This document shows positions 53,090 to 61,661 of a stretch of DNA of 64,000 nt, one piece after another; the first letter of the stretch is position 1, and the number at the start of each line of letters is the position of its first letter. Source of the DNA: Rhodoluna sp044372795 (GTDB lineage Bacteria > Actinomycetota > Actinomycetes > Actinomycetales > Microbacteriaceae); contig JBILRF010000001.1 of assembly GCA_044372795.1 (NCBI GenBank), positions 124,001-188,000 of the forward strand, given 5' to 3'. Under the pieces are notes generated by a model. It ran no database searches. It saw only the letters and a program-made list of their open reading frames with translations, and was not told where the DNA came from. Made by a program: the position numbers and the translations under genes.

Positions 53090-53893
53090 CTAAAGTGCGG
53101 CTGCCATACTTTCGTAAAGTTCCGACTCATTCGCAAGTTCGATTGCAGGGTCATCATTGATAAATGCCCTCAATTGTCCAATGGCTTGCCAGATAAGCAT
53201 CGCCTTACCCGAGATAATTTTGCCATCTCCAAATAGTGCAAGGTAAGCGCTGTTGGCTTCGGTGTAGTTCACATTCAACAACCAACCAGCCTGGTCACCG
53301 CTAATAATCTCTTCAAACGCTTGATTCGGAATCGTGTTGATTGTCAAATCTTGGGCTGTTGCGAGAGTACTAAGTTCACAAAGCTCAATCTTCAATCCAA
53401 GTTGCTCACCCAAAGCTTGTATCTTCGAACCATTTGAGAGGTTTCTTAGGAATACCTTCACGGTCGCTTCTGGTGCGTTTAGTGCCACTGAGTAGAGGGC
53501 TGACTGTGCGGTTGCACCTGCGCCAATAATTGAGACCTGCTTGGTCTTCTCCCAAACGCTATCTAGTGCTTTAGTCAAACCGAAGACGTCAGTATTAAAT
53601 GATTGCCAATAATCACCAGCATTGACCAAAGTGTTCGCTACACCTAGTAGTTTTACGATCTCATCTCCAGGGGTGGACAAGCTAGCTGCTTCATTCTTGA
53701 GAGGCATGGTTACACTAAGTCCAGAAAAATTAGACGCCGTACCTGAAAGGAAAGATGACAGTTCACCTACCTTGACTTCATGCCTTTGGTAATCCCAATC
53801 AAGATTCAAAAAGGTGTAGGCAGCTTTGTGGATGACAGGTGACAGAGAGTGAGCTATTGGACTGCCAATGACTGCGTAATGTCTACTAGTCAT
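53090..53893 (-). CDS. aroE: Shikimate dehydrogenase
   Basis: Reduces 3-dehydroshikimate to shikimate. The 267-residue protein has SPIAHSLSP for substrate binding, the catalytic Lys66 in LSVTMPLKNEA, FNTDVFGLTKAL with the catalytic Asp and GAGATAQSALYSVALN for the dinucleotide. I chose the ATG at 53893; a longer frame reaches 53980 but its extra 29 residues overlap mltG and look non-homologous. The start overlaps the mltG stop by 8 nt. The sequence is more divergent than typical AroE, but the key residues are there. Confidence 0.93.
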   Translation of the reverse strand: MTSRHYAVIGSPIAHSLSPVIHKAAYTFLNLDWDYQRHEVKVGELSSFLSGTASNFSGLSVTMPLKNEAASLSTPGDEIVKLLGVANTLVNAGDYWQSFNTDVFGLTKALDSVWEKTKQVSIIGAGATAQSALYSVALNAPEATVKVFLRNLSNGSKIQALGEQLGLKIELCELSTLATAQDLTINTIPNQAFEEIISGDQAGWLLNVNYTEANSAYLALFGDGKIISGKAMLIWQAIGQLRAFINDDPAIELANESELYESMAAAL

Positions 53894-54968
53894 TCCAGCC
53901 TGGGTTCTCAATGAGCCACTTACGCCAGACTTCGACGGCAGTTTGATGTTGGGCGTATGTTTCGCTGAAGACTGTTTCACCGGTTTCGAGGTTTACCGAA
54001 ACAAAATACAACCAAGGTCCTTCAGCTGGGTTCAGAGCGGCGTCTATAGCCAGAGCTCCAACTCCCGAAATTGGTCCAATAGGTAAACCTGGGTATTTGT
54101 AGGTGTTGTATGGATTATCGTTTGCTCGATCAGCAACCGAAGTCTGGAAGGTGTTTCCATCAACTCCGTATGAAACAGTTGCATCTGACTGCAAGGGCAT
54201 GTTTATCTCAAGACGGTTGACGAACACTCTAGAAACTTTGTAGAAGTCCTTCTCCATTCGAGCCTCGCGTTGAATAACTGCAGCAAGAGTAAGAACTTTA
54301 TGCCAGTCTTTCTTGGCAACCCCATCTTCATTGAGTTGTTGCTTGGTTCTTTCAACCATCACTTGGAGAATGTCAGCAGCATCAAGAGAAGGATCGAAGC
54401 TATAGGTAGCAGGAAACAGATAGCCCTCTAAAGAAGGAGCTTGACTAGGTATGTCGAAGCCACCGAGGTCATTTGCAGCTTCCTTAAAGCTATCGACAGG
54501 AATCTTTGTTGTTGTACTCAGAAGTTCAAATACAGAATTGAGTCTTAGTCCTTCTCGAATGGTTACTCTATTGGCAACTATGTTGTTACTGTCCAAAAGG
54601 AACTCAACAGCTTTTGCTGATGAAATCTGAGATGGCACCAAAAACGTTCCTGGGAAGAACAGTGGGTTCAATGAGTAGATTGTTCGGAGTGTGACATCGT
54701 AATTCTTAGTAACACCTGCTTCAAACAGAGCCTTGGCCACTTGCGGTCCTTGATCACCAGGCTTGACAACAACGTTGACAGCAGTGCCACCTTTGCCGCT
54801 GTACTCAGCTCCAGTGACTTCCTCGTAGAAACTTCGAATAGCGCCTCTGTTCGAGTATGCAGCTGCACCGAGAACTAGAAAGCCTGCAAGTACAAATGCC
54901 AATAATCTGACTGGTCTTTTTCTACTTTGTCTCAGACTCCTACGAGTATCAAAGTTAGAATCACTCAT
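53886..54968 (-). CDS. mltG: Endolytic murein transglycosylase MltG
   Basis: Cuts nascent glycan strands at the membrane and is thought to set glycan length. The 360-residue protein has a short basic cytoplasmic tail (RKRPVR), one membrane segment (about 21-38), a LysM-like region with VVVKPGDQGPQVAKALFEAGV, and the YceG catalytic domain. The catalytic glutamate is in LAAVIQREARMEKDF, followed by SDATVSYG and PYNTYKYPGLPIGPISG. It sits between ruvX and aroE, overlapping both by 8 nt, in the order seen in Streptomyces. Confidence 0.95.
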   Translation of the reverse strand: MSDSNFDTRRSLRQSRKRPVRLLAFVLAGFLVLGAAAYSNRGAIRSFYEEVTGAEYSGKGGTAVNVVVKPGDQGPQVAKALFEAGVTKNYDVTLRTIYSLNPLFFPGTFLVPSQISSAKAVEFLLDSNNIVANRVTIREGLRLNSVFELLSTTTKIPVDSFKEAANDLGGFDIPSQAPSLEGYLFPATYSFDPSLDAADILQVMVERTKQQLNEDGVAKKDWHKVLTLAAVIQREARMEKDFYKVSRVFVNRLEINMPLQSDATVSYGVDGNTFQTSVADRANDNPYNTYKYPGLPIGPISGVGALAIDAALNPAEGPWLYFVSVNLETGETVFSETYAQHQTAVEVWRKWLIENPGWND

Positions 54969-55443
54969 ACTTTGCTCTCCATTGTTCTACTGGAAGTCCA
55001 GGGATTGATCCTGTCTTACTCTCAACACTAAGTGCAAACTCTAGGATTGCAACGGCAGCCATTTGGTCAATTGTTGCCCGAGCATCTTTCTGGCTTTTGC
55101 CTATCTGTTTGAGTTGATTATTTGCAACAGCGGTAGTGAGTCTTTCATCAATAAGTAAAACAGCAAGATCAGAAAGCTTCTCCAATTCGGTGGCAACTTC
55201 AATTGAGTCTTGAGTCGATAGCGTTACATCGCCTTTAAGGTTGATTGGTGCACCAATGTAGATCTCTAGAAGTTCGCCTTGTTCTGTTGCTAACTGCAGG
55301 ATGTTGTGAAGAGTTTCAGTGAGGTTATCTGTTCTAGAAACGGTTGCCAAAGGGCTAGCCAAAATTCCATGAACGTCAGAGATTGCTAGGCCAATCCTTG
55401 CTTTACCCACATCTATTGCTAGACGTCGTCCGGTGCGCAACAA
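54961..55443 (-). CDS. ruvX: Putative Holliday junction resolvase / pre-16S rRNA nuclease (RuvX/YqgF)
   Basis: A small RNase H-fold nuclease; YqgF in E. coli processes the 5' end of pre-16S rRNA, and a resolvase role has also been reported for homologues. The 160-residue protein has LAIDVGKARIGLAISD (catalytic Asp11), YIGAPINLKGD, IDERLTTAVA and DQMAAVAILE, giving the acidic active site. The start TTG at 55443 directly abuts the alaS stop, and a second TTG follows at once. Confidence 0.93.
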   Translation of the reverse strand: MLRTGRRLAIDVGKARIGLAISDVHGILASPLATVSRTDNLTETLHNILQLATEQGELLEIYIGAPINLKGDVTLSTQDSIEVATELEKLSDLAVLLIDERLTTAVANNQLKQIGKSQKDARATIDQMAAVAILEFALSVESKTGSIPGLPVEQWRAKYE

Positions 55444-58098
55444 CTAGCGCAGACTTTCCAAGACAGCTTGAAGTGCATCTGCAATCTTTGAAGAATCTGT
55501 TCCGCCACCTTGAGCGATATCAGCTTTACCACCACCGCCACCGCCTAGAACTTGTGAACCTAGTCGAACTAGATCGCCTGCCTTTGCTCCTTGTTTTTGC
55601 GCGGCAGGGTTAGCGGTAATAATCAATGCTGGTTTGCCTTCGATAACGGCAGCTAGGGCGATTACGGAAGCATTCTCTCCCAGTTCATCTCTGAGTTTGA
55701 TTGCTAGGTCTCTAAGTGCATCAACTGAGCTAACAGTTTTGATGACGCTAAATAGTGTTGTGAAGCTTCCGATGCTCTGAGTAGTTTTGAGCAACTCGGG
55801 AACTAGAGTGGCTAGCTTCTGACCTTCTGCTTGAGCAATCGTGCGCTGCATTTCCTTGACTTCTGACAAAAGCAGTTCGAGCTTCTCTGAAGCCAAAAGA
55901 GGTGTGCTCTTTAGCTGTTCTGCAATCTTGTGAAGGAGTACTCTCTCTTGGGTTAGTGCTCGAAGAGCTTCCATGCCGACAAGAGCTTCAAGTCTCCTCG
56001 AACCTGAACCAACAGAAGACTCATTAGTGATTGACACAAGTCCAATCTGTGAGCTTCTTGAAACGTGAGTTCCACCACAAAGTTCTCGGGACCAAGGTCC
56101 ACCAATCTGAACAACACGAACACTCTCGTCGTAAGTTTCACCGAACAGGGCAACCGCTCCCCATTCGCGAGCTTCAGGAAGTGTCATGAATTGGGCAGAG
56201 ACTGCAAGATCAGCTCTAATGGCAAGGTTTGCTATCTCTTCGATCTCAGACTTGGTTTCTGAACTTAGCGCAGAGGTCCAAGAGAAGTCGAGTCTCATAT
56301 AACCAGGCTTGTTGTATGAACCAGACTGCAGAGCAGTTGGGCCTAACGCCTGTCGCAATGCAGCGTGCACCACGTGAGTTGCTGAGTGTGCTTGAGCAGC
56401 TCCCAGACGCCAGTCGGCATCAACAGAAGTTGTAACTGTTGTTCCAACCCCTAGTTCACCCTGTCTAATGATTGCTTTGTGTGAAACAAGGCCCTTTACT
56501 GGTTTTTGAACATCAAGAACTTCCAGAATCAAACCATCGGCATGAATAGTTCCTGCGTCAGCAATCTGACCACCTGACTCGGCATAGAAACTTGTCTCGT
56601 CAAGAATCACTTCGACGATGTTGCCAACACTTGCCTTCTGAACTTGTTCACCATCTGCAATGATGCCCATGACTTTGGCTGAGGTTACTAAATCTTCGTA
56701 ACCTGTGAACTTAGTAATACCCTGCATGCGGAAGTCGCCGTAAACAGAAAGGTCTGTGTTTCCAGCCTTCTTCATCTTGGCGTCGGCCTTAGCTCTGTTC
56801 TTTTGTTCAGCCATCAAAGCAGTGAATGCTTCTCTGTCTACGCTTAGGGAGTTCTCTTCAGCAATTTCAACTGTCAGATCAATAGGGAAACCGTAGGTGT
56901 CGTGAAGTAGGAAGCTTGTCTCTCCCGAAAGAACTTTTTCTCCAGCCTTAACTGCTTGCTCGATGGCACTTTCAAGTACCTGTGTACCTGAGGTGAGTGT
57001 GCGCAAGAATGCTTCTTCTTCAGCCAAGACTGTTGTGTGAATTCTCTTGAATTCGTTCTCTAGTTCAGGGTATGCATCAACCATTGCGTTTTTAGATGTT
57101 GTAAACAGCTGACCGAATACTGGTTCGTTCACTCCGAGTAGCCTCATGGCACGAACTGTTCTTCTAAGTAATCTTCTAAGAACGTAGCCTCTGCCATCGT
57201 TACCAGGTGAAACACCATCACCGATAAGCATCAAGGCACTGCGAACGTGATCTGCAACCACACGCAATCTAATGTCGTCGTCTAAGTTATCTCCATAGGT
57301 TTTTCCAGATAATTTGGCTGCGAGATCCAAGACAGGTCTAACCTGATCAATCTCGTAAAGATTCTCGACACCCTGCATGAGGAAAGCTACACGTTCTAGC
57401 CCCATACCTGTGTCAATGTTCTTGCTAGGAAGTTCACCTAGAATCTCAAAATTATCTTTGCCTGTGCCAAGTCCACGCTCATACTGCATGAAGACCAGGT
57501 TCCAGATCTCTATGTAACGATTCTCATCTGCCTCTGGTCCGCCCTCGGCACCATATTCTGGACCTCGGTCATAGTAGATCTCGGAACAAGGTCCAGCAGG
57601 TCCTGGTTGCCCAGTGGACCAATAGTTGTCGGCCATGCCACGCTTCTGGATTCTCTCCAGAGGTATCTCAGAAAGTTCTAACCATAAAGCAATTGACTCT
57701 TCGTCATCTTGAAAAACTGTTGCCCAAAGCTTGTCTTTCTCTAAGCCAAGTCCACCCTTGTCTTGGGAGGTTGTTAGAAACTCCCAGGCAAACGAAATTG
57801 CATCTCTCTTGAAATAGTCACCAAATGAGAAGTTCCCGTTCATTTGGAAGAAGGTGCCGTGACGAGTTGTTTTACCAACTTCTTCGATATCTAGAGTTCT
57901 TACACACTTCTGCACGCTAGTTGCTCTTGCATATGGAGCAGGCATCAGGCCTGTCATGTATGGAATGAATGGAACCATGCCTGCAACAGTGAATAGCAGT
58001 GATGGGTCTTCGCTGATTAGTGAGGCGCTAGGAACTACAACGTGATCTTTACTCTCAAAGAAATCAAGCCATCTCTTTTTGATTTCGGCTGTTTTCAT
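55444..58098 (-). CDS. alaS: Alanyl-tRNA synthetase
   Basis: Charges tRNA-Ala. The 884-residue class II enzyme has the catalytic domain (about 1-240, HVVVPSASLISEDPSLLFTVAGM), tRNA-recognition domain, the editing domain with HSATHVVHAALRQ and CGGTHVSRSSQIG (zinc-binding His and Cys), and the C-terminal C-Ala domain with the glycine-rich VLGGGGGGKADIAQGGG. All four zinc or editing ligands are present. Its ATG overlaps the upstream small membrane gene by 4 nt. Confidence 0.98.
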   Translation of the reverse strand: MKTAEIKKRWLDFFESKDHVVVPSASLISEDPSLLFTVAGMVPFIPYMTGLMPAPYARATSVQKCVRTLDIEEVGKTTRHGTFFQMNGNFSFGDYFKRDAISFAWEFLTTSQDKGGLGLEKDKLWATVFQDDEESIALWLELSEIPLERIQKRGMADNYWSTGQPGPAGPCSEIYYDRGPEYGAEGGPEADENRYIEIWNLVFMQYERGLGTGKDNFEILGELPSKNIDTGMGLERVAFLMQGVENLYEIDQVRPVLDLAAKLSGKTYGDNLDDDIRLRVVADHVRSALMLIGDGVSPGNDGRGYVLRRLLRRTVRAMRLLGVNEPVFGQLFTTSKNAMVDAYPELENEFKRIHTTVLAEEEAFLRTLTSGTQVLESAIEQAVKAGEKVLSGETSFLLHDTYGFPIDLTVEIAEENSLSVDREAFTALMAEQKNRAKADAKMKKAGNTDLSVYGDFRMQGITKFTGYEDLVTSAKVMGIIADGEQVQKASVGNIVEVILDETSFYAESGGQIADAGTIHADGLILEVLDVQKPVKGLVSHKAIIRQGELGVGTTVTTSVDADWRLGAAQAHSATHVVHAALRQALGPTALQSGSYNKPGYMRLDFSWTSALSSETKSEIEEIANLAIRADLAVSAQFMTLPEAREWGAVALFGETYDESVRVVQIGGPWSRELCGGTHVSRSSQIGLVSITNESSVGSGSRRLEALVGMEALRALTQERVLLHKIAEQLKSTPLLASEKLELLLSEVKEMQRTIAQAEGQKLATLVPELLKTTQSIGSFTTLFSVIKTVSSVDALRDLAIKLRDELGENASVIALAAVIEGKPALIITANPAAQKQGAKAGDLVRLGSQVLGGGGGGKADIAQGGGTDSSKIADALQAVLESLR

Positions 58099-58295
58099 TT
58101 TCCAGTTTTCGACTTGGCTGCTCGGCTAGCTTTGGCTTCTTGCTCTCGGTAACCTTCTGAAACTGCCGTGGCGAAAGTCTTTATCTTTGCACCGGTCTCA
58201 TCGAGAGTTTTCTTGGCTTCGGGATTTGTTTCGATCTGTCTTGCCAGAAACACGCCAGCAGCAATTCCAGCTATGAAAACAACTGTCTTACGCAT
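58095..58295 (-). CDS. Small single-pass membrane protein upstream of alaS
   Basis: A 66-residue protein of unknown function. One membrane segment at the N-terminus (about 4-20, VVFIAGIAAGVFLA) is followed by a charged helical region (NPEAKKTLDETGAKIKTFA) and a basic tail. It resembles small proteins found between rpsD and alaS in Streptomyces (DUF6167-like), but the family call is uncertain. The overlap ATGA with alaS and the 5-nt gap after the DUF948-like gene show a tight operon. Confidence 0.75.
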   Translation of the reverse strand: MRKTVVFIAGIAAGVFLARQIETNPEAKKTLDETGAKIKTFATAVSEGYREQEAKASRAAKSKTGK

Positions 58296-58300
58296 CTGGA

Positions 58301-58648
58301 CTACTTCTTCTTTCCGAGCAGACCGCTTACGCTACGAATGATTTCACCTACGCGCAGTAATGGTCCACCTACGGTGGTAGTGAAAGATGAAATCAAGGAG
58401 CTGAGGTTACTAGTTGCATCAACAACGCTGTCTGTGATGAGGTCGATCTTCTCAAGCTGTTTGTTGGTTGACTTTGTTGTTTCAGTTAATTCGGTTAGTA
58501 ATGGAATAACTGTTTCACCTGTTTCACGAATGGTTGCAGAGGCATCATCTAGTAGACGCGACAGCTTGAGAAGAACTAGCACTAGAAAGATAACTAGAAC
58601 TGCAAAAGCTCCCGCTGCTATAAGAGCTGCGATCTCTGCACCATTCAT
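58301..58648 (-). CDS. DUF948-like membrane-anchored coiled-coil protein
   Basis: A 115-residue protein with one N-terminal membrane segment (about 5-28, very rich in Ala, Val and Leu) and a long amphipathic helix (about 30-90, RETGETVIPLLTELTETTK) of coiled-coil character, ending in a Lys-rich tail. This matches the DUF948 family, whose function is unknown. It lies between rpsD and alaS as in other actinobacteria. A role in membrane organisation or cell envelope is only a guess. Confidence 0.8.
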   Translation of the reverse strand: MNGAEIAALIAAGAFAVLVIFLVLVLLKLSRLLDDASATIRETGETVIPLLTELTETTKSTNKQLEKIDLITDSVVDATSNLSSLISSFTTTVGGPLLRVGEIIRSVSGLLGKKK

Positions 58649-58666
58649 GACAGGAAAATCCTCAGA

Positions 58667-59296
58667 CTAACGAGCTGCGTAGTACTCAACAACAAGCTGA
58701 ACTTCACAAGTAACAGGAACTTCAGCACGCTTTGGACGACGCACAAGAGTTGCCTGAAGCTTGTCTAGTTCAACCGAAAGGTAACCAGGCACTGGAGGAA
58801 GTACATCTACGTGACCACCAGCTGCTGCAACCTGGAAAGGCTCAGTAGTTTCACTCTTCTCAGCAACGTGGATCATCTGACCAACCTTGACTCGAGCTGA
58901 TGGACGGTCAATGCGAAGACCATCAACAAGAATGTGGCGGTGAACAACCATCTGTCTTGCCTGCGCGATTGTTCTAGCGAAACCTGCACGAAGAACTAGT
59001 GCGTCAAGACGCATCTCTAGTAGCTCAACTAGGTTTTCACCAGTTAGACCCTCGATGCGCTTAGCATCGTTGAAAGTCTTGCGAAGCTGAGCTTCACGGA
59101 TTCCATACTGTGCGCGCAGTCTCTGCTTCTCACGAAGACGAACTGCGAAGTCGCTGTCAGCTTTACGCTTGGTGCGACCGTGTTGACCTGGAGCGTATGG
59201 ACGCTTCTCTAGGTACTTTGCTGCTTTAGGAGTTAGGGCGATACCCAATGCACGAGACAAGCGAGTCTTGCTTCGTGTTCTACTTGTTTTAGACAC
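58667..59296 (-). CDS. rpsD: 30S ribosomal protein S4
   Basis: An early assembly protein of the small subunit that binds 16S rRNA. The 209-residue protein has the S4 N-terminal domain (RTRSKTRLSRALG, PYAPGQHG) and the RNA-binding S4 domain (about 97-160, MRLDALVLRAGFARTIAQAR). The N-terminal zinc cysteines of the C-plus form are missing, so it is the zinc-free form. The start is GTG at 59296 with AAAGGA upstream. It opens the 42-kb run and sits after the longest spacer of the window, where its promoter is likely. Confidence 0.97.
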   Translation of the reverse strand: MSKTSRTRSKTRLSRALGIALTPKAAKYLEKRPYAPGQHGRTKRKADSDFAVRLREKQRLRAQYGIREAQLRKTFNDAKRIEGLTGENLVELLEMRLDALVLRAGFARTIAQARQMVVHRHILVDGLRIDRPSARVKVGQMIHVAEKSETTEPFQVAAAGGHVDVLPPVPGYLSVELDKLQATLVRRPKRAEVPVTCEVQLVVEYYAAR

Positions 59297-59459
59297 GTAT
59301 TCCTTTCAAAGAATGCATAAATTGAAATAAAGTTTTGTGCCCGGTGCAGATCGGCTAAATGAAATGCACTCACCGTTTTACTGGAACTCAGCCATGAACA
59401 TCAGTAAGGTCGGCAACCTGTCAATCCTAATGGTTTGGCAGGATTTATGCCAGAAGGGT
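59297..59459 (-). promoter_or_regulatory. 163-bp spacer with probable rpsD promoter
   Basis: This is the longest gene-free stretch. On the minus strand a consensus -35 TTGACA lies at 59424-59419, with ATGTTC or TGTTCA 17-18 bp further at the -10 position, which is a weak match. That would give a leader of about 90 nt. S4 often represses its own operon through a leader structure in other phyla; I see no pseudoknot I can support here. No RNA gene or small coding frame was recognised. Confidence 0.4.
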
Positions 59460-60767
59460 TCACTTCCCGCGTTTGAGGTTCAATAGCCTCTGAAGTCTTT
59501 CCAGTAGGTTCAACTCAAAGCCAGAGCTCTTTGGCTTGTAATAATGCTTCTCCCCTACCTCAGATGGCAGGTAGCCCTGGTTCGAGAAGAAGTTCTCCAA
59601 ATCATGCGGGTATTCGTAGTCTTTCCCATCGCCACCGAGGCCAGAAGACCTCAGATGGGCTGGAACGCTCGGTGTGAAACCTGAATTAACATCGGCCAAG
59701 GCATCGTTGATTGCGTTATAGGCACTATTTGATTTAGGGGCTAATGCCAGGTAAATCGTGCAGGAAGCCAAAGGAATTCGGCCTTCAGGCATTCCTATTT
59801 GGCTAACCACGTTCATAGTCGAATTGGCCATTGTGATGGCGCTTGGGTCAGCCAGGCCAATGTCTTCGGAAGCGAGTATCACAAGTCGCCTCGCTATAAA
59901 CCTTGGGTCTTCTCCTCCTGTGATCATCCTCGCTAACCAGTGCAGAGCAGCATCTGGGTCGCTACCGCGGACTGATTTGATAAAGGCACTGATGATGTCG
60001 TAGTGCTGATCACCGGTTGCATCGTATCTAGCAAGCGCTGAAGGCATAGCCACATCGACGTCTGGAGCTTCTATTGTTGTGTTTCCTGCACGAGTTACTG
60101 CCAAAGCTGTGGCCTCAAGGACTGTCAGAGCCTTTCTGGCATCTCCGCCAGAACGCTGGGCAATGAGATCGATAACAGCCTGTGAAGCGCTTACCTTAGA
60201 GTCGAGGCCTCGTTCATCCTTTATTGCTCTACTAAGAACTGTGGCTATGTCTTGATCTGATAGTGGATTCAGGCGTAAAAGGTTGGTTCTTGAAACCATT
60301 GCTGAGGTCAAAGAATACAGCGGGTTCTCAGTAGTGGCTCCAACTAGGACTATTTCACCATCTTCAACAGCCAATAGAAGGCTTTCTTGCTGAACTTTTG
60401 AGAAGCGGTGGATCTCATCCACAAATACGATGGCAGCTCCGAGACCTGAATCAATCTGCTGTCGTGATAAATCCATCGCCTCTCTAAGGTCTTTAACCGA
60501 GGCGTTGATTGCACTGACTTCAATCAGTCTTCTACCCGATGACTTAGCTAGCAGTCGAGCAATTGTCGTCTTGCCTGTTCCAGGTGGACCGTATAGCAAC
60601 AGTGATGGAAGAGCCTGGTTTTGACCGGCAACCATGAGAAATACGGACAAAGGTCCTGCTGGGTTAAGGACATCAACTTGCCCCACAACTTCGCTGAGCG
60701 AGATAGGCCTCATCCTGGCAGCTAGCGGTTGGCCTGCTGGGTAATCAAAAAGTCCTGAACTCTTCAC
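59460..60767 (-). CDS. rarA: Replication-associated recombination protein A (RarA/MgsA)
   Basis: A AAA+ ATPase related to clamp loaders and acting at stalled forks. The 435-residue protein has Walker A LLYGPPGTGKTTIARLL (about 56-72), Walker B IVFVDEIHRFSK, the arginine finger region SRTNLLRL and the C-terminal tetramerisation domain (AMITGGEDPRFIARRLVILASEDIGLADP region). RarA often lies beside alaS or rpsD in actinobacteria. The start is GTG at 60767. It is divergent from the cyclophilin gene, with 63 bp between the starts. Confidence 0.95.
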   Translation of the reverse strand: MKSSGLFDYPAGQPLAARMRPISLSEVVGQVDVLNPAGPLSVFLMVAGQNQALPSLLLYGPPGTGKTTIARLLAKSSGRRLIEVSAINASVKDLREAMDLSRQQIDSGLGAAIVFVDEIHRFSKVQQESLLLAVEDGEIVLVGATTENPLYSLTSAMVSRTNLLRLNPLSDQDIATVLSRAIKDERGLDSKVSASQAVIDLIAQRSGGDARKALTVLEATALAVTRAGNTTIEAPDVDVAMPSALARYDATGDQHYDIISAFIKSVRGSDPDAALHWLARMITGGEDPRFIARRLVILASEDIGLADPSAITMANSTMNVVSQIGMPEGRIPLASCTIYLALAPKSNSAYNAINDALADVNSGFTPSVPAHLRSSGLGGDGKDYEYPHDLENFFSNQGYLPSEVGEKHYYKPKSSGFELNLLERLQRLLNLKRGK

Positions 60768-60797
60768 ATTCCAAGGTTAATCCCCTTTGAACTCGTC

Positions 60798-60803
60798 TAA
60801 AAT
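60798..60803 (+). promoter_or_regulatory. Candidate -10 element for the cyclophilin gene
   Basis: TAAAAT lies 28 bp before the TTG start of the cyclophilin gene, so transcription near 60810 would leave a leader of about 20 nt holding GGAGG. No clear -35 at 16-18 bp was found (GGTTAA is the nearest). The same short spacer must also hold the rarA promoter on the other strand. Confidence 0.4.
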
Positions 60804-60830
60804 CAATTTGTACCTAAATCGGAGGCAAAA

Positions 60831-61637
60831 TTGGCAAATAGAAACCAGAAGGACATGCAGGCTGCTGCAAAGAAGAGCTTGAAGAGCTTTGAAGAGAAGC
60901 AGAACGTTGTAGATCACCGTATCAAGACAAGATCTAAGGACAACAGGTTAGCAATCCTTATTACTGCTGGAGCTTTCGTTGTCGCATTGGTTTCCCAGTA
61001 CTCATACTTCGGTTTTGGTCCAGGCCTTGCTAAAGATTTCTGCGTGAATTTTACTCAGACACCGCCTCCACAAGTTGGAGATAAACCAGTACCTCTTCTA
61101 ATTCCGGACGCTGCTATTTCAGAGTGTCGTGACTGGACTGGTGTGATGACAATCAATAAATCAAACCTTGACATCACATTAGATGGTGAAGCTGCTCCTC
61201 AGGCTGTTGCAAACTTCGTTGATCTAATCAACAACGGTTTCTACACAGGCATCACATGTCACAGACTTACAACAGCAGGAATCTTTGTTCTACAGTGTGG
61301 AGACCCTTTAGGTAATGGAACTGGTGACCCTGGTTACAAATTTGGTCCTATCGAAAACGCTCCTGTAGCCGAAGCTGGACAAACTCCTATCTATAAAAAA
61401 GGCGTTCTAGCCATGGCACGTTCAGCAAACGGAGATAAGACAATGGGAAGCCAATTCTTCATTGTCTACAAAGACTCAGGAATTCCTAACGATGCTGTTG
61501 GTGGCTATACAGTGTTTGGCGAAGTCACTGCTGGTTTAGCGGGACTTGATGACATCATTGCCGCGGGTGTTGTCGGTGGTGGCTCTGATGGTAAGCCAAA
61601 GACCAAAACAATCATCAACAACATCACAATCAAGTAG
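60831..61637 (+). CDS. Membrane-anchored cyclophilin-type peptidyl-prolyl isomerase
   Basis: Speeds cis-trans isomerisation at prolines. The 268-residue protein has a basic cytoplasmic N-terminus (about 1-45), one membrane segment (about 53-72, LAILITAGAFVVALVSQY) and a cyclophilin domain outside the membrane (about 105-268). Visible motifs are VDLINNGFYTGITCHRL, GDPLGNGTGDPGYKFGPIENA, LAMARSANGDKTMGSQFFI and YTVFGEV. The start is TTG at 60831 with GGAGG 5 nt upstream. It shares the plus strand with the DUF349 gene 24 nt downstream, probably as one transcript. Folding of exported proteins is the likely role. Confidence 0.92.
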   Translation: MANRNQKDMQAAAKKSLKSFEEKQNVVDHRIKTRSKDNRLAILITAGAFVVALVSQYSYFGFGPGLAKDFCVNFTQTPPPQVGDKPVPLLIPDAAISECRDWTGVMTINKSNLDITLDGEAAPQAVANFVDLINNGFYTGITCHRLTTAGIFVLQCGDPLGNGTGDPGYKFGPIENAPVAEAGQTPIYKKGVLAMARSANGDKTMGSQFFIVYKDSGIPNDAVGGYTVFGEVTAGLAGLDDIIAAGVVGGGSDGKPKTKTIINNITIK

Positions 61638-61661
61638 TACAAACCAATCAGGGAGACCAAA

